From an uncultured Erysipelotrichales bacterium (GTDB taxonomy: Bacteria; Bacillota_I; Bacilli_A; Erysipelotrichales; Coprobacillaceae): DNA of 64,000 nucleotides. The stretch is taken from positions 1-64,000 of the forward strand of contig CAJTTM010000004.1 in NCBI GenBank assembly GCA_910579135.1, read 5' to 3'. Each line of letters begins with the position of its first letter. The first letter of the stretch is position 1. This document shows, in pieces, positions 35,673-44,539 of the stretch. A model generated the notes under the pieces. It did no database searches, had not been told where the DNA came from, and was given only the letters and a program-made list of their open reading frames with translations. The translations under genes and the position numbers were made by a program.

Positions 35673-36364
35673 CTATCCTTTAATTAATTCTTTGATTTCT
35701 TCAATTGTATTTGCACTAAAGAGTGCTCCTTGTAGTTTTATAAGTCTTTCTATTTCTAGACCTCTTAACAGCAGTTATATATCATCATCAAGCCTTGATT
35801 GAATATGAGTACAAAGAGAATCAATAATCATTTGTTTACTTTTTACATAACATTCAGAAAATCCTTCTATTTTTCCAATGTCATAACCTTCATTATACTT
35901 CTCTTGTTTTTCTCCTTCGACTTGCATTTTCCCTAACATTCTCTTATTCCTTTCTTATTTCTACTTTCATATGTATCTACCAGTTCATCAGTTCCTTTAT
36001 TCATTCCATCAATAAAAATAATCTGTGAAACATGATGAAGTTTGTAATAAGGATCTACAGCTTTTAATTGTTTAGATAATAACTGAGCACCATAGAGTTG
36101 AAATCTTTTTCTTAGTGTTTCACTAAAGCAAGAGTTCTGCATTTCAATGTCAATTTCTTCATTTTGATCAGTTTTGACTCTCAAATCAAGAATCATATCT
36201 TTATCATCCATTGGGGAAGGGATGATAAAGATATGAAGTTCTTTAAGTTTGATATTTAAAGCTCCTTCGATAAGAATGGTTAAAAGATATATGCCATCTG
36301 GAGTATTACTTCCAAGGATATATCTAAAAGCAAAATCATTTTTATAATCAATTTTAGTTTTCAT
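35673..36364 (-). pseudogene. Broken Rpn / PD-(D/E)XK family transposase-like gene
   Basis: The 143-residue N-terminal part (36,364-35,933) has the family start KTKIDYKNDFAFRYILGSN, then DLRVKTDQNEEIDIEMQNS with the catalytic Asp and E-x-Q motif, and RFQLYGAQLLSKQLKA. A frameshift at about 35,940 moves the reading to MLGKMQVEGEKQEKYNEGYD, and a TAA inside DDDI-LLLRGLEIERL breaks it again before the family-like end at 35,673. Rpn proteins promote RecA-independent recombination. It is the better preserved of two such remnants here. Confidence 0.82.
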
Positions 36365-36452
36365 AATATGAAAATTAATACTATTTATTGTTTATGAAGA
36401 GTAACTACTAATCCTGATATTATTGTATTAATATTATTAAAAATGTATAGCT

Positions 36453-36629
36453 CTATTGCCTTAAAGATTTTTCAAAACGTTTATTTTTTAAAGACAACAC
36501 ATCAATCAAAGTAGATTTCCCACTACCACTTACCCCTTTATAATAGATAATCCATTTTTAAAAACAACCGAAGGTATGTCTAATACAAGCCTATTATACA
36601 CAACTTTTATACCATGAATTTCTAACATT
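36453..36629 (-). pseudogene. Fragment of an ABC transporter ATPase
   Basis: From an ATG at 36,629, with GGAG upstream, the reading MLEIHGIKVVYNRLVLDIPS matches an ABC ATPase N-terminus. After KNGLSIIKG a one-base shift leads to GVSGSGKSTLIDVLSLKNKR, which holds a perfect Walker A motif. It then ends at 36,453. The signature and Walker B parts are gone, so this is a dead fragment. Confidence 0.75.
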
Positions 36630-36701
36630 ATTGTCATCTCCTTTATACTTATTATAAAATACTAATCTTTCTAATTAGTGATTTTTATCATTTCCATATC
36701 A

Positions 36702-36738
36702 TAAAAAAGTTCTATCATTGATATCAGTGATAGAGCTT
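36702..36738 (-). terminator. Terminator after the Na/Pi cotransporter gene
   Basis: AGTTCTATCA (36709-36718) pairs with TGATAGAGCT (36728-36737), with one wobble, and TTTTTTAT follows on the minus strand. Confidence 0.8.
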
Positions 36739-37668
36739 TTATTTATATATTTTATCAATCATTTTTATAATATATTTATCAAAAGGTAAAACAATAAAAA
36801 CAGAAGTCATATTAAATAGAGTATGCATATTCGCAATTGCTCTTGAAGATGTTAAAGAAATACTTTCCACCATAGAAATCAATGGTGTATATAAACAAAC
36901 AAAAAAGAAGATAAAAGTTCCTAGGGTATTAAAGGAAATTTGAAAAGCAGTCAACTTTTTAGCATTCTTACAGCTTTTAAGAGAGGCTAAAAAAGAAGTA
37001 ATACAAGTTCCTATATTTTGACCAAACACGACAAATGCAGCGACTCTAAACTCAATAAAACCATTTAGTGCTAATGATTGTAATATTCCTATAGAAGCTG
37101 ATGAACTTTGAATCAAAGCTGTAAAAATAGCACCAAATAAAACAGCTATCATAGGATGAGATAATGTTTTTATAAATGATAAAAAATAAATAGAAGAAGC
37201 AATTGGTTTCATAGCATTAGACATAATTTCTAATCCCATAAAAAGAATACCAATACCAACCAAAAACTCACCAAAATGATTTAATCTTTTTAAAGGAATA
37301 AAAACAACAATAATAACACCTACAACAGACAATATAGGAGCAATAGCTCCTATATCAAAAGCAATCAATTGTCCTGTCATTGTTGTTCCTATATCTGCTC
37401 CCATCATTGTCCAAATTGCATTTTCTAAAGGAAGTAATGATGCATTAATAAAACCAATTAACATGATACTTAAAGAAGAAGAACTTTGAATCAAAGCAGT
37501 CACTATCATCCCACTTATAATAGCCTTATATTTATTATCTGTTAAATAAGTTAAAATATCTTTAAGTTTATCTCCAGCTATCCTATTTAAAGACTCACTC
37601 ATCATATGCATACCATATAAAAATAAAGATAGCCCTCCAATAACCCCAATATAATCTGTTATATTCAT
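36739..37668 (-). CDS. Na/Pi-cotransporter family protein
   Basis: A 309-residue membrane protein with eight or so helices in two inverted repeats. Each repeat has the QSSS motif: ALIQSSSSLSIMLIGFINAS near residue 60 and ALIQSSSASIGILQSLALNG near 188, followed by GADIGTT and GQNIGT. It is the short form that lacks the C-terminal PhoU-like domain found in many bacterial NptA homologues. Phosphate is the likely substrate by family. The gene lies 8 bases after the AI-2E family gene and is probably co-transcribed. Confidence 0.9.
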   Translation of the reverse strand: MNITDYIGVIGGLSLFLYGMHMMSESLNRIAGDKLKDILTYLTDNKYKAIISGMIVTALIQSSSSLSIMLIGFINASLLPLENAIWTMMGADIGTTMTGQLIAFDIGAIAPILSVVGVIIVVFIPLKRLNHFGEFLVGIGILFMGLEIMSNAMKPIASSIYFLSFIKTLSHPMIAVLFGAIFTALIQSSSASIGILQSLALNGFIEFRVAAFVVFGQNIGTCITSFLASLKSCKNAKKLTAFQISFNTLGTFIFFFVCLYTPLISMVESISLTSSRAIANMHTLFNMTSVFIVLPFDKYIIKMIDKIYK

Positions 37669-37676
37669 TCCTCCCT

Positions 37677-38717
37677 TTATATTTTATAAACTAACTTTTT
37701 CATCTTATCAATAAAATGAATTTCTTTTAAAAGCTCAATAATATCTAAAGAATAAACTAAGAAAAGAGGTGAAAAGATCATTCCAATAACGCCAAATAAA
37801 TCACCAAAGACACTTAAAGAAAAAAATAATGCTATTGGATGGACAGAAATACATTTTTGAAATAAATAAGGTTGTAAGAATGATGATTCTAAATATTGCA
37901 AAACAATTATAATAGCAAGCGCTATATAACCACTTGTTGGGGTTATCATATATTCATAAATAATAATTGGTATTCCTCCTATATATGGACCAATATAAGG
38001 AATAAGATTTGTCATTGAAATAAATAATGCGATCCATATAAAATAAGAAGAATCTAAAAAGTAAAAAGGAATTAAACATAATAAAAAAAAGAAAAAGAAA
38101 TCTAAAAATAAAGATTTAATAAAAGAAAAAGTTACTAACTTCATTTTCTTTAAATACTTACGATAAATACTTTGATTTTGAAATGGAATATAATTAATAG
38201 CCTTTTCAATAAGATGCATATTATCATAAGATAAATAAAAAGAAATACCTACTCCTAATGCTATATTAGAACACCAATAAAACAATGATTGTGTCCATCC
38301 ATTTAATATCCCTAATAAGTAATGTGTTGCTCCTTGAGAATCTAAAAAATCAATAATTGTTTGAATAAAAGGATGAATAATAAATTTTCCTTTTGTATAA
38401 TCCTGATATAAAGAAATACATTCATTACAAACATAAGGAGCAATAAAATAAACAACAAGAAAGACAAGGATTGTTAAATAAATATAAATATGAATAACAA
38501 CGATCTTTCTCTTTAATCTATCACTCTCAAAATAATCTATGATAGGATCAAGCAAAAAATGAATAAATAAAGCAATTAAAAAAGGAAAAAACAAACGAAA
38601 AACATACATAAATACATGAGATAAATGAAATAAGGTAAATACATAATAGAGTAAAATAGCCGTGATACAAAAAAGCATTATTTTCTTACATATTTGAAAA
38701 CAATGTTGAAAATTCAT
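37677..38717 (-). CDS. AI-2E family transporter
   Basis: A 346-residue membrane protein with about eight helices in the 2+...+5 layout of the AI-2E/PerM family. The long loop lies at residues 85-140, and a conserved C-terminal block contains IPYIGPYIGGIPIIIYE, then a helix with YLESSFLQPYLFQKCISVHP. Relatives include autoinducer-2 exporters, Na+/H+ antiporters and the sporulation protein YtvI, so the transported molecule cannot be stated. Confidence 0.88.
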   Translation of the reverse strand: MNFQHCFQICKKIMLFCITAILLYYVFTLFHLSHVFMYVFRLFFPFLIALFIHFLLDPIIDYFESDRLKRKIVVIHIYIYLTILVFLVVYFIAPYVCNECISLYQDYTKGKFIIHPFIQTIIDFLDSQGATHYLLGILNGWTQSLFYWCSNIALGVGISFYLSYDNMHLIEKAINYIPFQNQSIYRKYLKKMKLVTFSFIKSLFLDFFFFFLLCLIPFYFLDSSYFIWIALFISMTNLIPYIGPYIGGIPIIIYEYMITPTSGYIALAIIIVLQYLESSFLQPYLFQKCISVHPIALFFSLSVFGDLFGVIGMIFSPLFLVYSLDIIELLKEIHFIDKMKKLVYKI

Positions 38718-38743
38718 TTAAAAAAGGACTTAATAAAGTCCTT
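38718..38743 (-). terminator. Terminator after the 45-residue gene
   Basis: Stem AAGGACT / AGTCCTT (38724-38730 with 38737-38743) and a minus-strand T run. It abuts the start of the AI-2E gene, so that gene needs its own promoter or read-through. Confidence 0.75.
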
Positions 38744-38749
38744 ACACAA

Positions 38750-38887
38750 TTAAAGTTGTTCTTTTAATGCTTTTTTAGCATGATGTACAGTTTTCTCTAC
38801 ATCATGAGCACACGGCATATCACTCATTAATATCATAGCCATTGCGACTAATCCACCTGAAGCTAAAGCAATAGATAATCTAGACAT
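38750..38887 (-). CDS. Small hydrophobic protein
   Basis: A 45-residue protein starting MSRLSIALASGGLVAMAMIL, one membrane-spanning stretch, then CAHDVEKTVHHAKKALKEQL, an amphipathic tail with one Cys and three His. AAAGGAG precedes the ATG at 8 bases, and a good terminator follows, so it reads as a real gene. A repeated TGTACA element lies just before its ribosome binding site. Function unknown. Confidence 0.65.
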   Translation of the reverse strand: MSRLSIALASGGLVAMAMILMSDMPCAHDVEKTVHHAKKALKEQL

Positions 38888-38904
38888 AAGTCTCACTCCT
38901 TTAA

Positions 38905-38926
38905 ATGTACAATCTTATTATGTACA
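38905..38926. repeat. Paired ATGTACA elements before the small hydrophobic gene
   Basis: ATGTACA occurs at 38905-38911 and again at 38920-38926; TGTACA is itself palindromic. The pair sits between the recD2 stop and the ribosome binding site of the 45-residue gene, where an operator would be expected. Chance is possible in AT-rich DNA. Confidence 0.35.
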
Positions 38927-38928
38927 TA

Positions 38929-41109
38929 TTATTCAAAATCATACAAAGATATATCTTTTTTATAAAATTTATTTTTTAAAGACGTTAAACGTTGTTCATC
39001 ACTATTATTAGAAAGACCTCTTAAAAAAGCATGATGACTACCTACTACAAATAAAGTACGTTTGGCTCTTGTTATTCCTGTATAAATTAGATTCTTTCTA
39101 AGCATAATATAATAATCATTAAGAACTGCCATAATAACAATAGGAAACTCATTTCCTTGAGCCTTATGAATAGAAATACAATAAGCATGAGTAATCGTAG
39201 AAAAATCACCAGGAGTATATTCCACAAACACACCATCAAAATCAACAATAATCGTATCTTCCAAATATTCAAAATTATCTTTATAACATATCTCAACTAA
39301 CTTACCAATATCACCATTAAAAACATTATCATCAACTCTATTTTTTAATTGAAGGATCTTATCTCCCTCTCTAAAAACTCTTCTTCCTACCTTTAATTCA
39401 TTTTTTGTTACACTAGGAGGATTAAATAATGCTTGTAAACTTTCATTAAAAGCATTAATCCCCCCTACTCCTTGATACATTGGAGCTAATACTTGTATAT
39501 CATTTTCATTAAAACCTTCATCTATTGCTTTTTGAATTAATAATTCAATATTTTTAACAATATCCGTATTTGATGAATGTTGAAAGTATAAATCTGGATA
39601 ATCTAAAAAGATTTGTTGTTGATAGTCATCATTCCTTAAATGATGAGCAAGTTGAATAATACCACTTTCTTGAGATTGACGATAAATATGAGTCAATTTT
39701 AATTTGGGTATATCTTCAATATCTAATAAATCTTTTAATACTGTTCCAGGAGCAACTGATGGTAATTGTTGATCATCACCAACAAATAAAATCTTTGAAA
39801 CTTTATAACTTGCTTTTATTAAATGAGAAAACAATAATGAATCAACCATTGAAAATTCATCTATAATTAATAAATCATAATCTAAAGGATTATCTTCATT
39901 CATTGCAAATACATTAGAATGCATATCCCATTTTAAAAGTCTATGAATTGTACATGCTTCAAGACCTGTAATTTCACTCATTCTTTTTGCTGCTCTTCCA
40001 GTAGGAGCAATCAAAGCAACTTTTGCATCTCTATTGATTGCTTGATATATCTTTAATAATCCTTGTACAATTGTTGTTTTTCCTGTACCAGGACCTCCAG
40101 TAATAATCATCAAAGGATTCTCAATAAAAGATTCTATAGCCTCTTTTTGTTTTTTGTCATATTGTAATGATAATTCTTCTTCTATCTTTTCTATCTCTTC
40201 TAAAATATTTGAATATTCTTCTTTAGGCTCTCTAAGCCATCTCTTTATTGCCTCTACAATGATTTGTTCACTATGATATAAATCATAAGAATAATATTTT
40301 TCACCTTCTTGAATAATCTTTTCTTCACTAATCAATTTATTTAATAACTCATTAAACTTTTCTTCAAAAATACCTTGAATAAGTTTATTAAACATAGAAT
40401 AAAAAGACTCATAATACTGATAAGTACCTCCTGTTTGAAAACACCTTTCTTTTAAACAATATAATACAGCAGCCTTTAAACGGTTTTCATCCAAAGGATC
40501 AACACCTATCTTTAAAGCCAAATCATCAGCAGTCTTAAAACCAATCCCATCAATATCCTCAATCAACTGATAGGGATTATTTTGTAAAACATTTAAAGTA
40601 TCTTCTTGATAATGCCCTTGAATCAAAGCTAGATTCTTAGTTGAAATACCATGTCCTAAAAAGAAAGATAAAACTTGACTATCAAAATCTTGAGTCACTA
40701 AAACATTATAAATCATATCCCTTTTTACTTCTGACATTCCTTTAATATGATCTAAAACATGTTTATCTTCTTTAATAGCATCAATTGTATTTTCACCTAA
40801 TGCTTGCACAATTAAAGTTGCTTGTTTAACACCTATTCCTTTAAATAAAGAACTAGATAAATATCTTACAATTTCCTCTTCATCATTTGACCTTATCACT
40901 TCATATGATTCTATTTGAAATTGTTTTCCATACCTAGGATGTGTCACATAATAACCTGTAAAACGATATTTTTCTTCTTCATTAACATAAGACATATAAC
41001 CTGTCATACAAATCACATCATTTTCTTCTTCAACTTCTACATTCGCAACTATAAACTTCGTTTCATCACTATAAAAACGAACTCGAACAATCACTCCAGT
41101 ATACTCCAT
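38929..41109 (-). CDS. recD2: RecD2-type ATP-dependent DNA helicase
   Basis: A 726-residue SF1B 5'-3' helicase. The N-terminal part (about 1-330) has the RecD2 OB-like and helix-hairpin-helix regions (SSLFKGIGVKQATLIVQAL, DGIGFKTADDLALKIGV). Helicase motifs follow: Walker A ITGGPGTGKTT near 338, LIAPTGRAAKRM near 367, LLIIDEFSMVDSLL near 415, FVGDDQQLPSV near 445, and the C-terminal THAYCISIHKAQGNEFP and GITRAKRTLFVVG. It works without RecBC in replication and repair. It ends at the start of mnmA on the same strand, sharing one base. Confidence 0.95.
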   Translation of the reverse strand: MEYTGVIVRVRFYSDETKFIVANVEVEEENDVICMTGYMSYVNEEEKYRFTGYYVTHPRYGKQFQIESYEVIRSNDEEEIVRYLSSSLFKGIGVKQATLIVQALGENTIDAIKEDKHVLDHIKGMSEVKRDMIYNVLVTQDFDSQVLSFFLGHGISTKNLALIQGHYQEDTLNVLQNNPYQLIEDIDGIGFKTADDLALKIGVDPLDENRLKAAVLYCLKERCFQTGGTYQYYESFYSMFNKLIQGIFEEKFNELLNKLISEEKIIQEGEKYYSYDLYHSEQIIVEAIKRWLREPKEEYSNILEEIEKIEEELSLQYDKKQKEAIESFIENPLMIITGGPGTGKTTIVQGLLKIYQAINRDAKVALIAPTGRAAKRMSEITGLEACTIHRLLKWDMHSNVFAMNEDNPLDYDLLIIDEFSMVDSLLFSHLIKASYKVSKILFVGDDQQLPSVAPGTVLKDLLDIEDIPKLKLTHIYRQSQESGIIQLAHHLRNDDYQQQIFLDYPDLYFQHSSNTDIVKNIELLIQKAIDEGFNENDIQVLAPMYQGVGGINAFNESLQALFNPPSVTKNELKVGRRVFREGDKILQLKNRVDDNVFNGDIGKLVEICYKDNFEYLEDTIIVDFDGVFVEYTPGDFSTITHAYCISIHKAQGNEFPIVIMAVLNDYYIMLRKNLIYTGITRAKRTLFVVGSHHAFLRGLSNNSDEQRLTSLKNKFYKKDISLYDFE

Positions 41110-42242
41110 TATAAATACTCAAGCTCCTTATCTTCTTTATAAACCTTTTCTATCATTCCTCCACCAAGACATACATCACCTTGATAAAACACTGCTGCCT
41201 GTCCTGGTGTTACAGCTTTAATAGAATTTTTAAAAGTGACATAAACAGTCATATCATCTATAAAATGTAGTGTAACATCATTATCTTTTTGACGATATCT
41301 AAATTTTGCAGTACACTCATATTCTCCTTGTGGCTTTTCATTAGAAATCCAATTGACATCAGTCACTAATGCTCCATCACTTAACAACCACTGATTTTGA
41401 TTCCCTCTAGCAACATATAAAACATTATCATCATATTCTTTTCCAACAACAAACCACGCATCACCTTCACCACCAATATTTAAACCTTTTCTTTGACCGA
41501 TGGTATAATACATAATTCCCTGATGTTCTCCAACTACTTTTTTTGTTTTTATATCAACAATCTTTCCTTCTTTTGCAGGAATATAATTCTTTAAAAACTC
41601 TTTAAAATTTCTTTCTCCAATAAAACAAATTCCTGTACTATCTTTTTTATAAGCAACAGGTATTTTTAAATCCTCAGCTATTTTTCTTACTTCCGGTTTA
41701 GTAAGATGACCAATTGGAAATAGTGATGCATTTAATTGCTTTTGGTTCAACTGGCATAAAAAGTATGTTTGATCTTTATTATTATCAACACCTCTTAACA
41801 TAACCGATTCTTTTCCATCATGATGTTCAACTCTAGCATAATGTCCTGTCGCAATATAATCAGCATCAATAGACATAGCATAATCTAAAAAAGCTTTAAA
41901 CTTGATATGTTTATTACAAAGAATATCTGGATTAGGTGTTCTCCCTTTGGCATATTCTTCTAAAAAATATTGAAAAACATGATCCCAATATTCCTTAATA
42001 AAATCCACTCTTCTTAATTCTATTCCTAAATGCTTTGCGACTGCTAAGGCATCATTATAATCTTGTTCTTGAGGACATATGTCATTTCCATTTGTAGGAT
42101 TTCCTAAAATATCATTATTTAATGTAGAATCCCAATTACGCATAAAAACACCAATAACTTCATATCCTTGTTGTTTTAAAACATAAGCTGCAACTGCACT
42201 GTCTACTCCTCCACTCAATCCTAAAACGACTCTTTGACTCAT
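41109..42242 (-). CDS. mnmA: tRNA-specific 2-thiouridylase MnmA
   Basis: Adds sulfur to U34 of Lys, Glu and Gln tRNAs. The 377-residue product has the PP-loop VVLGLSGGVDSAVAAYVL at the N-terminus, TPNPDILCNKHIKFKAF with the first catalytic Cys near 105, KDQTYFLCQL near 155, KKDSTGICFIGERNFKEFL with the second catalytic Cys near 205 and GQRKGLNIGG near 255. GGAGG lies 7 bases before the ATG at 42,242; another ATG one codon upstream is closer than ideal. RecD2 follows at once. Confidence 0.97.
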   Translation of the reverse strand: MSQRVVLGLSGGVDSAVAAYVLKQQGYEVIGVFMRNWDSTLNNDILGNPTNGNDICPQEQDYNDALAVAKHLGIELRRVDFIKEYWDHVFQYFLEEYAKGRTPNPDILCNKHIKFKAFLDYAMSIDADYIATGHYARVEHHDGKESVMLRGVDNNKDQTYFLCQLNQKQLNASLFPIGHLTKPEVRKIAEDLKIPVAYKKDSTGICFIGERNFKEFLKNYIPAKEGKIVDIKTKKVVGEHQGIMYYTIGQRKGLNIGGEGDAWFVVGKEYDDNVLYVARGNQNQWLLSDGALVTDVNWISNEKPQGEYECTAKFRYRQKDNDVTLHFIDDMTVYVTFKNSIKAVTPGQAAVFYQGDVCLGGGMIEKVYKEDKELEYL

Positions 42243-42301
42243 CATATATCCTCCTTTTATTCTCGCTTATTTTACCACTATTTTATAAAGAATAAAAGCA
42301 A

Positions 42302-42331
42302 AATAAAAAGATAAGAGATTAACCCTTATCT
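42302..42331 (-). terminator. Terminator after the ROK kinase gene
   Basis: Stem AGATAAG / CTTATCT (42309-42315 with 42325-42331) with TTTTATTTT on the minus strand. Confidence 0.72.
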
Positions 42332-42344
42332 TTAACTATGATAT

Positions 42345-43274
42345 TTATTTAACTTCATTGAGTTGTGACATTGGAAGCATTGCAGCACCAACAGCTCCAC
42401 AGTCATCAATTTCTTTGAATAATAATGGAATATGATTTCTCATTCCTACATGAATCTTACTATTAAATGCTTCAACTAATTCATCCCAGAAATAATCTTT
42501 AGATTTGAAAACTCCTCCACCCAAAACAAAACAATGTGGATCAACAGTATGAGCAATATTTGCAAGTAATGTTGAGAATCCATCAACAAATTGATCACGA
42601 ATCTTCTTGCAATCAGCATCACCTTCAGCAGCTAATCTAAATACATCTCCAGCATGTTTAACAACATCTGCGCCTTTAGCCTCTTGACCTTTTCTAGTCA
42701 TAGCAGTTCCTGAAATTTCTCCTTCAGCAGCACCAGAATTTAAAGCACCTTGTTTATATCCACCTGGAAAAATAATCATATTTCCAATTTCACCAGCATG
42801 ACCTCTTCCACCAGAAACTAATTTCTTATCAACAACAAGAGCTCCTCCAATACCTGTTGAACAAGTAATAAAATAATTTGTTGGATAATCTTTACCTGCA
42901 CCTAAAATTGCTTCAGCAAGTCCAGCAACATTAGCATCATTATCAATGAATACTGGTAAATTAAATCTTTGTTTAAGCTTTGCGCAAATTGGATAATTTT
43001 CAAATCCAGGTAAATTACTTGCCATGATCATCACACCATATACAGTATCAACTGGTCCTGGGGCACCAATTCCAATACCTTCTACACCTTGTAACCCACC
43101 ACATACAGATGTATCCAATGCTTCAATTTGCTTCATGATCTTTTCAGCAACATAATCAGGCCCCTTTTCTCTTTCAGTAGTCCCTCTTACCTCACTGTAA
43201 GATTCACCATTTTCATCAACTAATAATGAACGAACGTTAGTTCCTCCTAAATCTACACCAATATAATATTTCAT
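42345..43274 (-). CDS. ROK-family glucokinase-like sugar kinase
   Basis: A 309-residue ROK protein that should phosphorylate glucose or a related hexose with ATP. GVDLGGTNVRSLLVDENG at the start is the phosphate-binding motif, GIGIGAPGPVD is near 75, VFIDNDANVAGLAEAILGAG near 105 holds the catalytic Asp, and STGIGGALVVDKKLVSG follows. The usual cysteine-rich zinc motif after HAGEIGNM is missing: the region reads FPGGYKQGALNSGAAEGEIS with no Cys. Function as glucokinase is probable but the missing zinc site leaves some doubt. Confidence 0.85.
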   Translation of the reverse strand: MKYYIGVDLGGTNVRSLLVDENGESYSEVRGTTEREKGPDYVAEKIMKQIEALDTSVCGGLQGVEGIGIGAPGPVDTVYGVMIMASNLPGFENYPICAKLKQRFNLPVFIDNDANVAGLAEAILGAGKDYPTNYFITCSTGIGGALVVDKKLVSGGRGHAGEIGNMIIFPGGYKQGALNSGAAEGEISGTAMTRKGQEAKGADVVKHAGDVFRLAAEGDADCKKIRDQFVDGFSTLLANIAHTVDPHCFVLGGGVFKSKDYFWDELVEAFNSKIHVGMRNHIPLLFKEIDDCGAVGAAMLPMSQLNEVK

Positions 43275-43329
43275 TCCTATTTCCTCCTACCTTGTTTTAT
43301 TATACTATAAAAATATAAGATTTCCTAGA

Positions 43330-44301
43330 TTAATCATTAAAAATAGAAGTTTTTATTTTCTTTAATGGTAAAGGTAATTCACATTGAATCACTTTATCTT
43401 GTAAATATTTTAAAGAACCAATAGGTCTTACAAAGGAAAGCTCATAAGCATGTAAAAATTGATGAGATAAATGATATTGTTTTTTAATTTCCTTATTCAT
43501 CTCAAAATCTCCATATTTACTATCTCCAATAATAGGATGACCTTCATGAGATAAATGAAGACGTATTTGATGTGTTCTTCCAGTCACCAATTGAACCTTT
43601 AATAAAGAAAAAGAACGATTTGTTTTTAAACACTCTACAATAGTATGCATCTTTAAAGCACCCTCTGTTTCTTTTGAAACCACTCTTACCAAAGATTGAT
43701 CTTTAGACTTCTTCATATAATCAATCAATTCACAAGATGCCATTTCACCCTTACAAATTGTTAAATAAGATTTCTTGATACAATGTCTTTTTTTCATCAT
43801 TTCATTTAAATCTTGCAAAGCCCTCATTGTCTTACCAAATATAACTAAACCACTTGTATTACGATCCAAACGATGAACAGGAGCAGGAGTAAATCCAATA
43901 TCTTGACTAGGATCATATTCTTTCTTCTGATAAAGATAGGTCAATACCTGATTCGCAAGAGTATTTAAACAATTATCATCATCTTCATGAACCAATAAAC
44001 CTGCTGGTTTATTAACAATCAATATCTTCTCATCTTCATAGACAACATCAAATTCAATATCAAGATCTAAAATAGACACAGGTTCACTAAGTTCTAAAAA
44101 ACGATCCTCATATAAAAACATAGAAACAACATCATCTTTTTTTAATATATAATTTTCTTTTACTTTTTTTCCATTAACTTTAATATCTTTTTTTCTAATC
44201 ATTTTATAAATAAGTGTCAAACTTGCTCGTGATAAAAGTTTCTTTAAATACTTATCTATTCTTTGATTTTCATATTTCTCATCAATTATAAATTCTTTCA
44301 T
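43330..44301 (-). CDS. RluA-family pseudouridine synthase
   Basis: A 323-residue enzyme that isomerises uridine in rRNA or tRNA. The N-terminal S4 RNA-binding domain covers residues 12-75 (YENQRIDKYLKKLLSRASLT). The catalytic domain has IVNKPAGLLVHEDDD near 95, the active-site block APVHRLDRNTSGLVIFGKT with the catalytic Asp near 140, and VTGRTHQIRLHLSHEGHPII near 240. It is closest in layout to RluC/RluD. The target site is not readable. Confidence 0.93.
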   Translation of the reverse strand: MKEFIIDEKYENQRIDKYLKKLLSRASLTLIYKMIRKKDIKVNGKKVKENYILKKDDVVSMFLYEDRFLELSEPVSILDLDIEFDVVYEDEKILIVNKPAGLLVHEDDDNCLNTLANQVLTYLYQKKEYDPSQDIGFTPAPVHRLDRNTSGLVIFGKTMRALQDLNEMMKKRHCIKKSYLTICKGEMASCELIDYMKKSKDQSLVRVVSKETEGALKMHTIVECLKTNRSFSLLKVQLVTGRTHQIRLHLSHEGHPIIGDSKYGDFEMNKEIKKQYHLSHQFLHAYELSFVRPIGSLKYLQDKVIQCELPLPLKKIKTSIFND

Positions 44302-44367
44302 AGTCTCACCAAACTAAATATATCATAACACTACTTAAAAAGAAATTGCAAAAAGAACATGAAAGCC

Positions 44368-44395
44368 TTTACATTTTTAAAATATTTGTTATAAT
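44368..44395 (+). promoter_or_regulatory. Promoter of the NUDIX leader transcript
   Basis: TTTACA (44368-44373) and TATAAT (44390-44395) are 16 bases apart, so transcription should start near 44,402. Confidence 0.75.
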
Positions 44396-44401
44396 ATAAT
44401 T

Positions 44402-44507
44402 GTTAAGTGATATTCACTTAATCATACCCCTATTATCACCCTAATGTGCAAATAATAGATAGACAAAGGAAGTATGCTTCCCCCGTATACTTTCTTTTCT
44501 TTTTTTG
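44402..44507 (+). ncRNA. Unassigned structured leader RNA with intrinsic terminator (riboswitch candidate)
   Basis: The transcript starts with hairpin TTAAGTGA/TCACTTAA (44403-44410 with 44414-44421), then CTATTAT/ATAATAG (44430-44436 with 44452-44458) around the loop CACCCTAATGTGCAA. A third element can fold in two ways: GGAAG-TATG-CTTCC (44468-44481), or AAGTAT/ATACTT (44470-44475 with 44487-44492) followed by a T-rich tail to 44,506. The last is a terminator placed before the ribosome binding site of a NUDIX gene. This is a regulated-leader layout. I could not match it to ykkC or other known classes by eye. A stand-alone small RNA is the alternative. Confidence 0.55.
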
Positions 44508-44539
44508 TATGTTATAATAAAGACAAGGATGTGAAAACA

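Noticed and set aside
44402..44507. The NUDIX leader as a ykkC-type (2c) riboswitch.
   Set aside because: The conserved ykkC core sequences were not found by eye, although ykkC 2c does occur with NUDIX genes.
44474..44539. N-terminal extension of the NUDIX protein.
   Set aside because: The extension lies in the terminator stem and T run of the leader and lacks a ribosome binding site; the family starts at 44,540.
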